From assembly GCA_021904315.1 (NCBI GenBank), contig CM038919.1, positions 12,269,666 through 12,333,665 on the forward strand: a stretch of 64,000 nt of DNA. Reading direction: 5' to 3'. Under the pieces are notes generated by a model. The model searched no databases, was not told where the DNA came from, and was given only the letters and a program-made list of their open reading frames with translations. The translations under genes were made by a program, and so were the position numbers. Of the stretch, positions 49,001 to 61,440 are shown piece after piece. The stretch comes from Sphagnum magellanicum. Taxonomy: Eukaryota > Streptophyta > Sphagnopsida > Sphagnales > Sphagnaceae. Each line of letters starts with the position of its first letter. Within the stretch, counting starts at the first letter, position 1.

Positions 49001-49304
49001 AAAGTCAGATTGCTTACATATCAGCTGAAAATGCAGCAAAGATAAGTGCATTACACCTATTATGTGCCTTCCTTGCCAGGTCTATGCATGAAATCCGTCC
49101 TCCAGGATGACACCAAGGTATTCCAAGACATTTGTGGGTGGAAATTTGAGTGCTGCATGGTTAAAGTCAGAGATGACAGAGCTGGAAAGGGGACAGTCTC
49201 AATATAGACCATTCCACAAACATGAGGCAAAAATCCCTGCTGATACTGAACACCTGAAGGTTCCTGTGATAGATGGAGAAACCACAGCCCCAACATGGAA
49301 GTAG
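46038..49304 (+). CDS. Multi-exon coiled-coil protein, family not recognised
   Basis: Proposed from splice sites and phase. Likely exons: 46038-46235, 46587-46664, 47207-47287, 47638-47730, 47963-48076, 48195-48273, 48387-48501, 48622-48655, 48709-48822 and about 49167-49304, giving roughly 350 residues. The first exon (MAFVPFNRKMVRTAASSKPA...) is basic then acidic. The following exons are coiled coil, for example LKHLHLQLMELNAQLKDAFL, KEYSDLMTEVEGLHTQLNDA and KLKERNKVFATMTVEHNQLL. From 47963 on, the phases agree through five exons (0, 0-1, 1-2, 2-0, 0-0), which chance would rarely give. Weak points: the 47638 exon lacks a good donor, a possible exon at 47453-47497 runs into a hairpin, and the last acceptor is uncertain. 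A structural or scaffold role is likely; nothing shows a more exact one. It may be functional or recently damaged. Confidence 0.5.
47497..47564. repeat. Perfect 29-bp-arm hairpin at an exon edge
   Basis: Arms 47497-47525 and 47536-47564 are perfect reverse complements around a 10-base loop. A partial third copy (TATTAATACTGTCTTTTTC) follows at about 47586-47604. The hairpin starts directly after a candidate exon end (GTCTTGGAAGAG) and lies before the exon at 47638, so it may have arisen by a fold-back copying event that disrupted a splice donor. Confidence 0.92.
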
Positions 49305-50004
49305 TCTGGATGTTAACTAATGTCAGAACAGACAATGAATGAGAGAGGCATGACTGCACCTTTAACCAAAATGAGAAGTTAAGAACATGAGGTCATGGAT
49401 GCTTCTTCCACAGAATTGGAACTTGGTAGTACCACTTCTGTAAGGATCAAATCCCAAGAGAGGTACTTGCTTATCAATTCCAAAGAGGACACAGTTTTGA
49501 AGTTTTGCATCAATTTGAATGTGGCATTTCATGTGCTAGAAAGAAACACTTGCAAATTTGATGAAAATTTTGCTGCAAAAGCAGTTTTGGGTTTGACGAA
49601 TTTCTTTTTCACAGACATATTCCAACACAACTCTCTGGACAAGATCAGTTTAATTCAGCTTGGAGCATTCAAGATTATAATAATGAAAACTTCTAGCCAT
49701 TAAGTCTGTTTTGGTGGAGGCAAACTTGTACAGACAAGAAGGACAAATTCGCATCAAATGCTTAGTGCATTTGTGTCACAGGTTTGTTTACGCTTATTGT
49801 GATGATACACATATGATGGTACTTTAGAAACGTTTTTCTTTCACCAAACTGCCTGGGATCATCACAACAAAACACACATGATCAATCATCAGCTAAGCAA
49901 ATTACTTCGAATAAAGATCATGTGTCATGTGGAGAAAGTTGTTTGAGGACTAATTGCTTGAGCACAAGGCATATAGGCCCTATCTGAGTCTTGTCAGGAG
50001 CATA

Positions 50005-50360
50005 TCCTCAGTTCCACAAACTCTTCAGGGATCCACTCCCACCTACTCTACTTTTCCACACAAACTCTCTTCAGGTTTGTCCACAAACCCCTTCAGGTTT
50101 AGCCATTGAGTTTCACCATACTCACTTCCACAAACTCTACATTTTTCCACACAAACCCCTTCAAACTGAGTTCCACAAACTCTACTTTTCCACACAAACT
50201 TTTCAGGTTTTACCATTGGACGAAACTCAGTTCCACAAACTCACTTTTCCACAAACTCTTCAGGTTTTCGCCATTGCGCGAATCTCAGTTCCACAAACTC
50301 TTCACAAACTCACTTCTTCTGTCAGGGGTGGACAAACTCTTCAGGTTTGCCCTGCTTTAT
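50005..50360. repeat. Degenerate minisatellite with TTCCACAAACTCTTCAGGTTT-like units
   Basis: At least ten copies of TTCCACAAACTC and several of TTCAGGTTT alternate with ACTTTTCCACACAAAC and CCATTG segments. Unit lengths vary, so the array has expanded unevenly. It lies directly upstream of the small two-exon gene. Open frames across it (49991-50380) are by-products of the repeat. Confidence 0.8.
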
Positions 50361-50549
50361 TGAGATTCGGCCTTCTTTAATAATGGTTTGATCAGTATAA
50401 GTACTTGTAGAAATTCGGTGAGGGATGAGTATGGTTTAGATTGATAAATTCTTGTGGAAGATTTCTTGACGGCCTGGTGAGTTGACAGTTTCTGAAAGAG
50501 AGTTATCCTTCAATTTCTACAATAGATTGCAAGAATCAGCCATCTAGTC

Positions 50550-51790
50550 ATGAGTGTAGATGTTGCTTCACCACCAACGAACGGATGGCAGGAACTAGCA
50601 TCAAGTTTCGCTTCAGATTCTGCCACGCTGATATTAAGGCTGGTCGTTTTCTTCATTGTCATCACCATCGCTGGCTGTGGCTTGCATCTCAAGATGCGGT
50701 GCTGGTCATCAGTATCTGCCTCTGCGTCGGCATCATCAAGAACTCGGCCTGCAAGCGCGAGCGATGGTATGCTACAAAATGAAAAACTCCCAATGCAGAG
50801 CAAGCGAGCATTTGTAACTGGCCTGATTATCTTGAATATGAGTGATTTTGCTAGCTACTCATTGTGAACGAGACTTTCGTATACATCCTAGTTCTGTCTA
50901 TGGAAACCAGAGGCTACTAACTGCGTTGAAATAATTCCTTGCGTTTTGATGGGAGAGGAACTATAGGGACAGGAGAACATCCACAGGAAGGGATCGAGAT
51001 GAACAATTTGCATTCAGCTGGCAATCCTATACTATCGGCAACAACTCATGGAGGACCTTCTGTAACTGGTGATGTTGTTGTATCTACGTCGTCCGCAGCA
51101 AATACCGTGCTGCTTGATGTAGCTGCCATGGTCCTTAGTGCTTCGTAAACCAGCTCCTGTAGTTTGCTCCGGCCGTAATTTGTTTTCATGTGTATTCAAA
51201 CCAGAGAGGACTGACTGTGTTTAAATAACCCTTGTGTTTTGATGGGTCGGAACTTCACTTATTAAAGGTCTTCGTTTTTGGCTGTTGGAAATAAGCATGT
51301 CTCTTCATTGATGTCTGAGGCATGAGGAGAGCTAATGGGCTACACCTGCTTATATGCATATATTTTGATTAGTCTAGTTCATCACTTCTTAGACTTTTCT
51401 GCGTATTGAAATATTAAAGTAAACGTCCATGTCCAAATGTGAAAATCAAAGCGTGCTCGGCTAGAGTTGTCTCTGGTTGTCTCTTGCTGGATTTTCTGAA
51501 AAATAAAGGGATTTTTTTATACGTCTCATTTACCCATCTCTAGATTCATGCTTTTGGTATCTGGATCAATGATATTTGTTTTCATTTTCTGATGTTGCGT
51601 CATCGGCTAGCATCCCAAGAGTCTTTGATTTCTATGACGTCTGACTCATGGTTCCTCTCTTGCTATCTCTTCTTCGTAAAATTCAGGAGAGGATTCCGCA
51701 GCCCATGCGGCGCGATTCTTCCAACAGAATTACGCAGTGAAAGGGAACGACCCTATTAAGGTTGTTCCTGTGACTTTTGAACGCGGGTAA
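50550..51790 (+). CDS. Small membrane protein, two exons, 106 residues
   Basis: Exon 1 (50550-50766) codes for MSVDVASPPTNGWQELASSF and continues to a hydrophobic segment at residues 26-45 (LILRLVVFFIVITIAGCG) and a Ser/Ala-rich stretch. It ends in codon phase 1 at GATG|GTATGC. Exon 2 (51687-51790) follows ATTCAG, restores the frame with GA, and codes for EDSAAHAARFFQQNYAVKGN and DPIKVVPVTFERG before a TAA. The matched phase and the protein-like second exon support the model. One membrane span with a short N-terminal tail and a soluble C-terminus of about 60 residues is predicted; orientation is unknown. I do not recognise the family. Without the intron, exon 1 would read on to 50867 (105 residues), so the alternative is an intronless protein. 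Confidence 0.55.
50894..51255. repeat. Direct repeat pair inside the intron of the small gene
   Basis: About 60 bp near 50896-50960 and 51192-51252 share AACCAGAG, CTACTAACTG or GACTGACTG, a TTGAAATAA-like segment and TTGYGTTTTGATGGG in the same order, offset by about 295 bp. This is an old local duplication of intron sequence. Confidence 0.6.
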
Positions 51791-53900
51791 CCTGCTCTTT
51801 ACGCCACAGAACGCACCGACGGTAATCGATTTCGCCAAGCGCACGGACACGAGACCGTGACCAGTTACTTTCTTGTCAGAATCTGCCAAAGAGTGCCGTT
51901 CTGAAATTTGGAATTGGTTCCAGCCTTGTGGCGCTCTATCCATCAGCGGTTTAATCACCAAATTTAGCATTTACTTTCACGCGAGCAGCATTCCTTCTCG
52001 CCGACTTTCGTTCCTGATAAATATCGTAGCTTGGATGAGTGATGTGTTTCTGTGACCCTCCATCCAAAATACATAAATTCCAAGTACCAAACATCATCAC
52101 AAGTGCTCTCCTAGCTACCTCATAATGATTGATCAAATGTGTGCACTGCCGACTTATTTGTCACTCCAAGAGCTCCTGAGTTCATGTTTACAAAAGCATT
52201 CACTAGGTTTTCAGTTGTAGATTGTAAGTCAATGTGCGCAGATAGCTGTTTGACATATAATGGAAAAATACTGAAATACGTAATGCTGCTAAAACTGATG
52301 CTATACAACAGTGAAACGACTGGAAATTTTGGAACTGTTATAACGCCCCTTCATGCATGTGGTTTCCAGTTAAATCATAAGGTGAGATTAGTACATACCT
52401 GGTTCTCTGTAGTGAACAGTCTCAGATTGAAGAGTTAGAAGTAGTCAAGTTCACTAAACTTCTTACCAGAAAACCCTGTTGCATTGTTTCACTGCCATGT
52501 ACACCATGATTCCTGCATCTGTATTTTCTGGGTTTTATGGCCTCCATCCTGTGGGTTGTAGAGATGGCATCTCCTCTCTATGCAATGCAGGAAGATGATA
52601 ATGTTGCTTTTGATTTGGACTCAGTGTTCCTGGTTGTGTGACGTCTGTCTTCCTTGGGTATTCACATCCGTAGTGTAGTAGTGTGATTTTGGTGAAAGAA
52701 GGTACTGTGACAAGCATGGGCTGGGAGGTAAATTGCTCATAATATATAGATTGTGTTGGGCACTCACAGGGTACTTACATGACTCTTGGTTGCACATATA
52801 TAGCCAAGCCACATACATATACATTTGTCAAGAGCACTTTCTCACTGCTATTGGAAAAGAAGATCCTGCTGTTGATATTGTTCATCATATAGAATGTTTC
52901 CAGGAGGCCTATTGTCTGGTAAGTGTTGTTCGTGTCTGTCCTCTGCTTGGCTTTCAAACTTCTTTCACCTGTAATTGCCCTATGGATTTATATCTAAACA
53001 GTTTAGGCTTGTGTTGTCTGCATTGTCCACCTTGCTTATGCATACAAGCTGCTACAGGGGTGATTCCACCAGGAACATAATCATCCCAGTTTTTGGTATG
53101 TCATGGCTACAAGGTGTGATGGCTGTTCATGATGCTGCTGATCCCATTGTAAACTAACTCTTCCCTCAATTGTGTTTCAGCTTGTTCAGTAATCTTCTTC
53201 AATTTTCTTTTTCCTGATCTCCTTGTGACAGCTGGGTTTAGAAAATATAGACTTTATCAACTGTTGACTGTGACTGTAGTAGATTCTAAGTAGATTCTGT
53301 ACATCTTGGGGCATGTCTGGTGACCCTTGGTAGAGGTGGGCAGGTACTATCATTGGTAGCTTGGGCAAGTATTCACCAGGGCTCCAATGTCAATCACCTC
53401 ATCACATATGTGTGGGTGCAATTGTGCAGGCCCTTGTTTTGAACATATCCTTCTGCAATCAGAAGTAAGACTCTTGGAGCTTCAAGATTTGACATTCTCT
53501 TTAAATATGGGCTGTGTTCAGTAGCTGACCAGGAACCTACTTGTTCATCAAGGGCTACTTTGCAGGCATGGCCATGAGACATTGACATGGAGACACATGA
53601 GTAGGGTGCAAGTACAATTCAACTTCCTCTGCATCCAATACAGGTACATGACTTGGTGGACTCACTACACTATGCTTGTGGGTCTGGCAATTTCATCATG
53701 GAAGGATGATTGTTCAAAAAGCCATATTACCCACACCATCATCACAAGAGACATGGTTGAGGAAGGGAACCATGAAACGATGCAAGGATGCTAAAGGGCA
53801 TAAAACACCAATTGCAATCACACACAAGGTATGGGCTCCAACCATTAAACTTACATTGCAATCCTAGAATATATGTTTATTGTACATGGATATTTACTAT
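51791..53900. other. Mid-GC region with one isolated exon-like segment
   Basis: The first few hundred bases are probably the 3' UTR of the small gene. A segment ending at 52918 reads EHFLTAIGKEDPAVDIVHHI and ECFQEAYCL before CTG|GTAAGTG, a strong donor. It could be an exon of an unrecognised gene, but I could not find partner exons with agreeing phase. The rest shows no recognisable coding. Confidence 0.35.
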
Positions 53901-54400
53901 TGTTGATGTGTTTTTTGTGTTTGTGGAGGATCAATTTGACAAGGGCATCAAAATGTTGTTGTTGGATGGTGCTAATGTTAAACAAACGATTGCCATTGGG
54001 AGGATTACATGACTTCTAGGAGTTGAATCTTACCATGGCAAACCTATCTTTGAGAAATATTACTCAATTGGGGTTGAGGAGGCATTGGATGGTAAGGTCC
54101 CATTGTTTGTGAAAAATGAGGCAAATGATCCACCTCAAGGATGTAGTAGGGACCACCACTTTGTGGGATTGTGAATACATTGCTTTAGTAGACAATCCTT
54201 AGTACTATTTTGTTGCTTCATCAATTTGTGCAAGTCATATAATTTTTGGCCATTTAGTACCATTAGGCTATGCATTACATGTCTTATTTGGACTAAAAGT
54301 CTATTGTTAAGGTAATTAGTTTGGTTGATAATGTAGCAAGAGGATTAAAACAATTATTGTGGATTAGGGTGTTGAGGATCTATGGATCAAGACCATTACA
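53901..54400 (+). pseudogene. Unassigned decayed coding fragment
   Basis: Plus-strand reading gives DQFDKGIKMLLLDGANVKQT, a stop, then GVESYHGKPIFEKYYSIGVE and, after a frame change, WDCEYIALVDNP and YYFVASSICASHIIFGHLVP. It looks like former coding sequence broken by stops (TGA near 54009, TAG near 54201). The family is not recognised; a mobile-element protein is possible. Confidence 0.3.
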
Positions 54401-55309
54401 AACTAGTTTACAACTAAAACATGGGGAGCTATTAATGTGAGTAATGTCTTGCTAAAGTTGGCCTATATTATAAAAAATATTTGTAGAAAATTGAAATGAT
54501 TTCAGGGAGTCAGGTGAAAAGAGTTTGTGTTACATTTATATACTTGTGCATATTATTTGCGTGTTGATTGGTTTGTCTTGATGTCATTAAAGCAATGTCT
54601 ATACCAAAATAATATTTTTACCATGAAATTTGGTGAAAGTTGTGTTTTTGGTAGACACCACTTAATGTGCATGGCAAGGCTTTCATTCAAGCCCTCTAAT
54701 GTGGGTAATGTTGTAAACCACAACACCATGTGTCTAGTGAACATAAAATGTTTGGTGCTTCATGGTGTTAGTGCCCATGCTAGGTTTTCATGGGAGGTTG
54801 AAGTATACTTATGGAATACCATGAACACACAAATAATGTAAGTGCTATGAATGTGCAGTAGGTGAAGTCCAAAATATTTGAACATATCAAGTTTTAGATT
54901 GTGTGCAATTAGATGAAAATTGATTATAAGTTTAAAGGGAACTTCAAGACCTAAATAACAAGATTGTGACTAAACTTGGTGTTCATGCTCTGCTTTTAGA
55001 ATTAAAAGTTATGATTATTCTTGTGTATTAGACGGTAAGGTGAAAGAACAATGGAAGGTTTGCAAAGGGAGGTGTTCATCTCTGCAAGATGTGTTGTTGT
55101 GTGTAGCCCAAACAATACTTCTCTCTAGTTCAAGAATATGATATTGGGAGGGATTGTTGACAAGAACCTATTACATGCATACAAATAGTGCACCTCATCC
55201 AATAAATTTTGCAATCCATTGATCTTCTCCAAGACCATGATGGGGTTAAAAGGTTAGGGCGATTGACCACTTTCTTGCCTTTCTCTCTATTGTATTACAT
55301 TCTCACCTT

Positions 55310-55990
55310 ATGGGAGTTTGTTTGTTGACATGTTTTTATCTAATGTCTTTGTTGACAATAGCTTCATTGACATATATTGCAAATGTGGATGCCTTGAAGA
55401 TGCAAGGAGAACATTCCACAATAATATGGTTTCTTGGATTGCTACATGCTCATGTGTATGTGACTCTTTGGGGGGCTCTTATACAATTCATATTAAATTG
55501 TAAGGAGGGTGTTGAAATAAATAATGTCATTTTTGTTATTTTGTAATCTTGTAATCATTGGACTTAGTGTTTCCAGCCATGTACTAATTTGATTCCATGT
55601 GGTCCATTTTACAACATTCCTACAATAGTGGAACACCACACCTACATGGTTGACCTTTTTGGAATTGTTGCCATGTGGTAGAGGATGTGATGAAGACAAT
55701 GTGTGGTTATGTGGATGGCCTTGCTTGGTACTATTAGAATTCTTTATAATGTGGGGAACACTTTTCAAAATAATATCGTGAATTGAACCTTGGATATGCA
55801 ATGGCCTATTTATTACTATCAAACATCTATTGTTGTTGTGTTAATAGCTAAGATTTCAATGGAGATGTCAAACAACACAAAGAGGACTAAAGGAATGTGA
55901 AAAATATTGTGGTTGGACATGGATTGAATGGAGTGATGAGGTGCATACATTTGTACTAGATGATCAAGGGGTGCAAGTATGTAGAAAGGA
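55310..55990 (+). pseudogene. Pentatricopeptide repeat (PPR) gene remnant, PLS/E type
   Basis: Three plus-strand segments fall in the order of a plant PPR protein's end. At 55318-55440: VFVDNSFIDIYCKCGCLEDA then RRTFHNNMVSW. Near 55629-55670: VEHHTYMVDLFG, the usual E-domain segment. Near 55935-55970: SDEVHTFVLDDQ, the usual start of the E+/DYW boundary. Stops and frame changes separate them (for example TAG at about 55678). Intact members act in mitochondria or plastids in RNA editing or processing. The copy lacks the upstream repeats and its C-terminal domain, so it is a truncated dead copy. Confidence 0.75.
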
Positions 55991-55999
55991 GCCAACGGG

Positions 56000-58900
56000 A
56001 TTACTTTACAAAAAGACTATGAGTTTTTTTTAGTCATTTTTCACATTTTCATATGAAAGAATTTTTGAATGAAATCTTTTGCAACTTGTTATTAAAAATA
56101 TACATAGTTGCCCCAATAGATCACATGCTTTGTGTTAATCATTGTTGAATAAATATGAGTTTTTCAAAGTGTGTAAATTCTACTAAATTTTTCATTTTGA
56201 AATTTTATCATAATTTTGAATCGTACCAAAATATGCTCACTACTTTAAGTTTTTTTTAGAAAAATTATCTTAAACTACAACTTTGTTTTGTATGTCATGC
56301 ACATTACACCCCATTTACATGTGGTAAAGGACTCTTGAAAATGTAAATTTAAAAAAAATACTTTAAGTTTTTAAAATTTTAAAATTCCATATCTTTTAAG
56401 TTATGAGTGTTTTTTGAACTTGGGTAGTAGGTTGCTATCATCTAAATTTTTTTACCATCAAAATTATGTTATTACAATAGTCCTTTACTTAGTCCTTTGT
56501 AAAATTAACCACATTTAACACAACACCTATTCAAGTTCAAACATCCTCTTTAAAAACCAAAACCTAAAATTTAGTTTAATGAATTTTTAATTTGAATTCA
56601 TTGACTTGCATATTAGTCATTTAACACAACTTGGAATGATTAACATAACTTTAAAATGTCACAAGAAAAAACATATGTAAAAAAGTTCAAAGTTTTCACT
56701 ATTATTTGACATGGTTTTTGGCACCTTTCTTTCTACTTATGCCCCAAGACCATCTTGAAACAAATAAAATATGTGGACAATAATGAGACTTTTTGGGTAG
56801 ATGAATGATGTTATTATAGACACGACATTTGTCCAACACAATGTAGATGAAGAAGACCAACTATCGCATTGGTGTCACCATAACACCAAATTGGCCATTA
56901 CATATGGAGTCCTCAAGACAACTTGTGGTCATGTTCCCCTCTAAAGACTTAAGGATATGAAGTTTCAATTGTGGTGAAAACTACCATACAAACAACCAAA
57001 TTCCCTGAGAAAATTTTAATGGGAGTGTAATCACAGTATGACGATTCCAATTGATACCATCAATTCAAGCATGGTGTTTATTCATGAGAATAATGGTGAT
57101 GTTAACCATCCCTATTCTCCATAGGTAATATTCTTCTTCTTATACTCATTCAGACTTCAGACCCTTCAAATTTAAATTGCTTCATGTATTCCCATATATG
57201 CATTGAACCATTATTTCACTAAATGAATTTGGTTGTGACATGTCCATATATTACACAATGCTTATAAGAATCAGATTAAAAGAGAGTATAATAAGAAATT
57301 TTGCGAATTTAGTATCAATGCATGAATGTCATTCTTGTTAAGACTCATTTTAACATTTCATTTTTGTTTTTTGTTTTTTTTATTCTTTAACATTGTTGGG
57401 TTGCCTCCCTTTTCACGTTGATGTTTTGATGTTATGTTGAGTCATATTTATAATTTTGTACAATATTTGTATCAATTTGTCTCTAAATTTTATTTCAATT
57501 GACTTCGATCCTAAGTCTTGAAAAATAATTATCACATGTTGTTGAATCTCTATAACCTAAGTAAAGGGTCATATCTTAATTCTATAGAAAATTGATTAAA
57601 ACTTGTAAGGATGGAAAATTCTCAATACCCATGAAGATATTTAGGATTTGCCTAGAGGTTAGCTTACAAAACTTTGTATATATTCGTTGATATTCAAGTA
57701 CTAAATGGTAAAATGATGTCATAGGACTATCATGCATGGTGGCACAACTTGAACATCAATTTTGGTTGGGGTGCTTGTCACTTCAAGGTTTATGGTTCTT
57801 CAATCAAGTAATTTCTTCAATTTGGAGTCTAGGTTGTCACTAGTATGTTTGTGGCTCTTTGAATGCTAAGTAGGAATGTGCATTGCATCAAAATTTGTGT
57901 GATAAATTTGAGGTACTTGAAAATTCATGTTTCTCTAGCTTGCTTGAAGGGACTTTCTTCAAAAAGAAGACAAGGTGCGAGAGAAAGATTGATGAATTCT
58001 AGAATGTTTTGAGAGTTGCAACCAATGATTATTGCCATGCAAGCACTCTCCACAAATGTAGTTAACGCAAGTGCACAAAATGCTTTAGGTGTTGCAATAT
58101 TGAATCTATTCCATAATCAAACTAATCTTTACAATGCAAGATCATATCGCTCTCATTTGAAAGACCTATGTTCACATTTCCTTGGTTTCTTACAAGTAAG
58201 ATCTTTAAAGATTGCCAAAAGGGTAGGGGAAGAGGACTTTAGATAGAATTTTCGATGCTCATTAACATATGTCCTTTCTAATAGGCCACAATCATGGCAA
58301 GAGACAGTGCTACCAAGGCTTTGCTTCAAAAGCTCACATATGTAGTGCAAGTGCTCATTACCTTGGAATTTGAAAAAGATATTTGTCTTAAGGTTCACAA
58401 TTTTGACTCTTACTTGTAGATTGTCATGTATAAGTGCTAAATACCAATTAAGGCAAACTCTATTGAATTGATCTTGCAAAGATTACTTCTGTACAATTCA
58501 TTTTAAACAATTTAAAGTGCTATAGGAGTGCCACCTAAATTTTTGCAAATCATTTTTGAACTTTAATAATAACATAGCAACATAAAAAAAAAATTTGAGT
58601 GTTTGGGAACCAACCTTTATAGTGTTCGATGGTTTGATTTTTTGAGTTTTTAACCCCTTTACTTTGGGGGACCATAAGTTTCTTTGTTTCTGACCATTGT
58701 TTGGTGTGTATGATGCATTAAGAGGAGGGGTTCAAGTTTTCTTTGGACACTAGAAACAATGGAGCCCTCCCCTTGGATCCAGCCTGCCTTAAATGTTTGG
58801 TCACTGGCCAGTCTACCTTAGCATCAGTAGAACCCCTGAGGAAAAATGGAAGATAGGATGAAACTCAGTTTACCACCAAAATTGGTGGAAAAACTAAGTT

Positions 58901-60730
58901 GGGTCCCGATTATTTTGCTTTGTAAACTTTACATTCCCAGTTACACGTTTGATGTGCTATTATGCCTAAACTGGCTATTCTTGCCCCCTAATCATGAAAC
59001 TTTACAGATAACTCTATTACCTTAACAATATTATAAGTATTCCCTTGTGATGATGCGCAGTCAGCAATATTCTCGTTCGCTACATGAGCTTCTTGCTCAA
59101 GAAGATGAAGATGGAATTGAGGTTAATTATGTATAATTTTCAATTCTGAATAACTCAATCTTCACAATTAACTCTGCACAAAAGTTTTTTGAGTTGAATC
59201 ACTTTTCTTCCCTGATTCATACAAGTAAAGAACCGCCCCCACACACATTGGTTCCAGTTCAAAAAAATTAATTAGATCTGTCACAGTTCTAGTTCCACAC
59301 ATCAATGCAACCAGGAATTTGGTTATAGGGTCCCATTCTTCAAAAAAATTAAATTTGGCCTTGGTTCCCATTCTAAAAATCGAACCCAGTTCTGGTCAGG
59401 TTTTTAAAAGTGTTGTCTTGTTCTTATTTTTCAGGAGAACATTGGGTCCCAGTTTCAACGTTCCCCCCCCCAAATGAAGAACCTCTAGTTTTGGTTCAAG
59501 GATTAAATTTTTTTTTGTTACAACCCTTGGTTTTGTTCTGGACCCAATTCTTCACATCCAAGAGTCATAGTTCTCAGATTCTTCCCAAAAACAACATCCT
59601 AGGCAAGTCAAATTCCAAACTGTATCCAATTCTACTTATTAAAGTCCAAAACTGATTTTTTTATAATTACCTACTAGCATTTTACAACCACAAAACGTGA
59701 CCACCTATATCAACTATATGCTTCCCGATCCCCCCTTCACCTTCCCCCCTCCCCACCCCCAAAAAAAAACCCTTGCATATGGAAAAATGTTCCAAAAATA
59801 ACAATTACATGCATAATCCTCACCCCCCACCCAACCCCCAAATTTATTATTCAGAAAACTGTATTGTGAAATCTTTCCCAAACTAACAACATGTTTAACC
59901 AAAGTCAGAATTTTTTTTTTTAAAATAAAAAAATAAAAAAATAAATTATATATATATATATATATATAATTCTCCTAAGGAAATGAAAAACTGAAACCTA
60001 TATTAACCAGGTTTTGGTGCTGGTTCTGGTTTTAGTTGGAGGCTTCGACAAATCAGACCATCCACATAAATTCCACGTAAGGGATCCATTAAATATTGAA
60101 TTATTTTGAATTGTTCCCACAGTCCCATATAGTCTGAACTCAATAAAGTAGAAAAATATTTTGGTTCTCAGTTTCAATTCCAATTCTGATTCTTAATTTT
60201 TTTTTTCAAATTTTAAAATCAGCAACTCAAATAACCAAGAACTGAAACCATGACCGACCAACAAATCGGAACTGCACAACACTAGTTTTTGCCAATGTAA
60301 TTCCAGTCTTGATATTTCAAAGGAACCTTCAGTCCTAGTTTAGAAACTTAAAATTTTTGGATAGAACCTTCAATCCAGTCTAGGCTTCAAATGGGTTCTT
60401 CAGATTTTGTAATTCTTCAGTTATGATATTTTCGAATCAAAATTGGAGTCCATTCTAACTTACAAGTAAACATAAATTTCTTTATGTAATATTAGTTTGT
60501 TCAACTAGTTCACACATCCAAAATAGAGATTATGTAATATAAATTATGTACAACTAATTAAAATGAATTAATTGCATAAAAGTTAAGGTTTAGCTTTTAA
60601 CTTTTGTGAAAAATTGTACTTGTAAATTAGGTACAAGACCTATACCTAATTTAAAAGGGGTAGCAGTCAGGCTTGAAGTCATCTGTGATTTCATGTGGAA
60701 GAAAAAATGAATTGTCTGGGCTTTTGAAAG
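56000..60730. other. AT-rich region without a supported gene
   Basis: Stop-rich throughout. A 108-codon minus-strand frame at 58153-58479 (including SCHDCGLLERTYVNEHRKFY) has no domain I know. At 60271-60291 the sequence GCACAACACTAG, preceded by a GGAACTG-like motif, resembles a hAT right end, but I found no matching left end. A (TA)n tract lies at 59947-59969. Confidence 0.5.
59947..59969. repeat. (TA)n microsatellite
   Basis: About eleven uninterrupted TA units. Confidence 0.9.
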
Positions 60731-60733
60731 GCA

Positions 60734-60920
60734 ATGTGGATTTACAGATCAATTTTTGCTTGGGTCTTACATAAAATGTTCAAGCAAAGGATTAGGGTTT
60801 CTCATGTTACATTTCAATACATTTGTGAAAATTTGAGTTCAAAATTGAAAAAACAACCTACATCTATGAAAGATCCAATTTCAGTGAAAGATAAGGCATT
60901 GGGCACAATGGCTTCAATGG
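60734..60920 (+). pseudogene. Possible PIF/Harbinger transposase N-terminal fragment
   Basis: The plus strand reads FKQRIRVSHVTFQYICENLS and SKLKKQPTSMKDPISVKDKA. The pattern F-R-(M/V)-S-x-x-T-F...L...K...(M)-(R/K)-D-P-I-(S/P)-V matches the start of plant PIF/Harbinger nucleases (HARBI1/ALP1-like). The catalytic part is not seen downstream, so this is a fragment. Beyond it the DNA reads better on the opposite strand. Confidence 0.45.
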
Positions 60921-60929
60921 CCTCAATTG

Positions 60930-61440
60930 CAATAGTATTTTTTTTGCATAATCAAAGGAAATTCAAAAACATACCTTGCTTTTTGGCACTCCCAGAAAAT
61001 TTGGCATTTTCTTTTCGTGCAATCAAAGTATCCACCTCAAAATCCTTCAATTGTGTCCATTACTTTTTTCTTCATTTGATTTTGAAAAAAATTCTTCCTT
61101 TTTAGCAACTGCCTTCTTTAGTTGTTTAATTTTGTCACCCACATTGGCTGCTTGCCCATTCTTTTTTCATGTATGTTGGCTGAATTCCTTCTCTTTAATC
61201 TTCACAAATTTGAATGTTATGAAAACACAATACAAACTTGCTCTCCAAGATATTGTGCACGCTCTTCATTACAAGGAATCTTCATGTGTGACGCTTGGAA
61301 GGCCCTTCCTACTAGCTAGGATGCACTAAAATTTGAAACTTTCAAAAATGGTTCATGGTTTAAAGAGGATTCCCACATCTCTTGGAAATTTTGATTCCAC
61401 TCTTTAGATTGTGAGTACTCTCCATACTCCATGGCTTACC
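60930..61440 (-). pseudogene. Low-complexity Lys-rich fragment opposite the Harbinger piece
   Basis: Minus-strand segments read EYGEYSQSKEWNQNFQEMWE near 61395-61450 and KIKQLKKAVAKKEEFFSKSN near 61080-61140, broken by stops. PIF/Harbinger elements also encode a Myb-like protein, and this could be its remnant, but no Myb helices are clear. Confidence 0.25.

Noticed and set aside
49991..50380. 129-codon repetitive frame
   Set aside because: It follows from the TTCCACAAACTC minisatellite and is open in two frames for that reason.
60271..60291. Right end of a third hAT element
   Set aside because: The sequence resembles a hAT end, but I found no matching left end and no 8-bp duplication.
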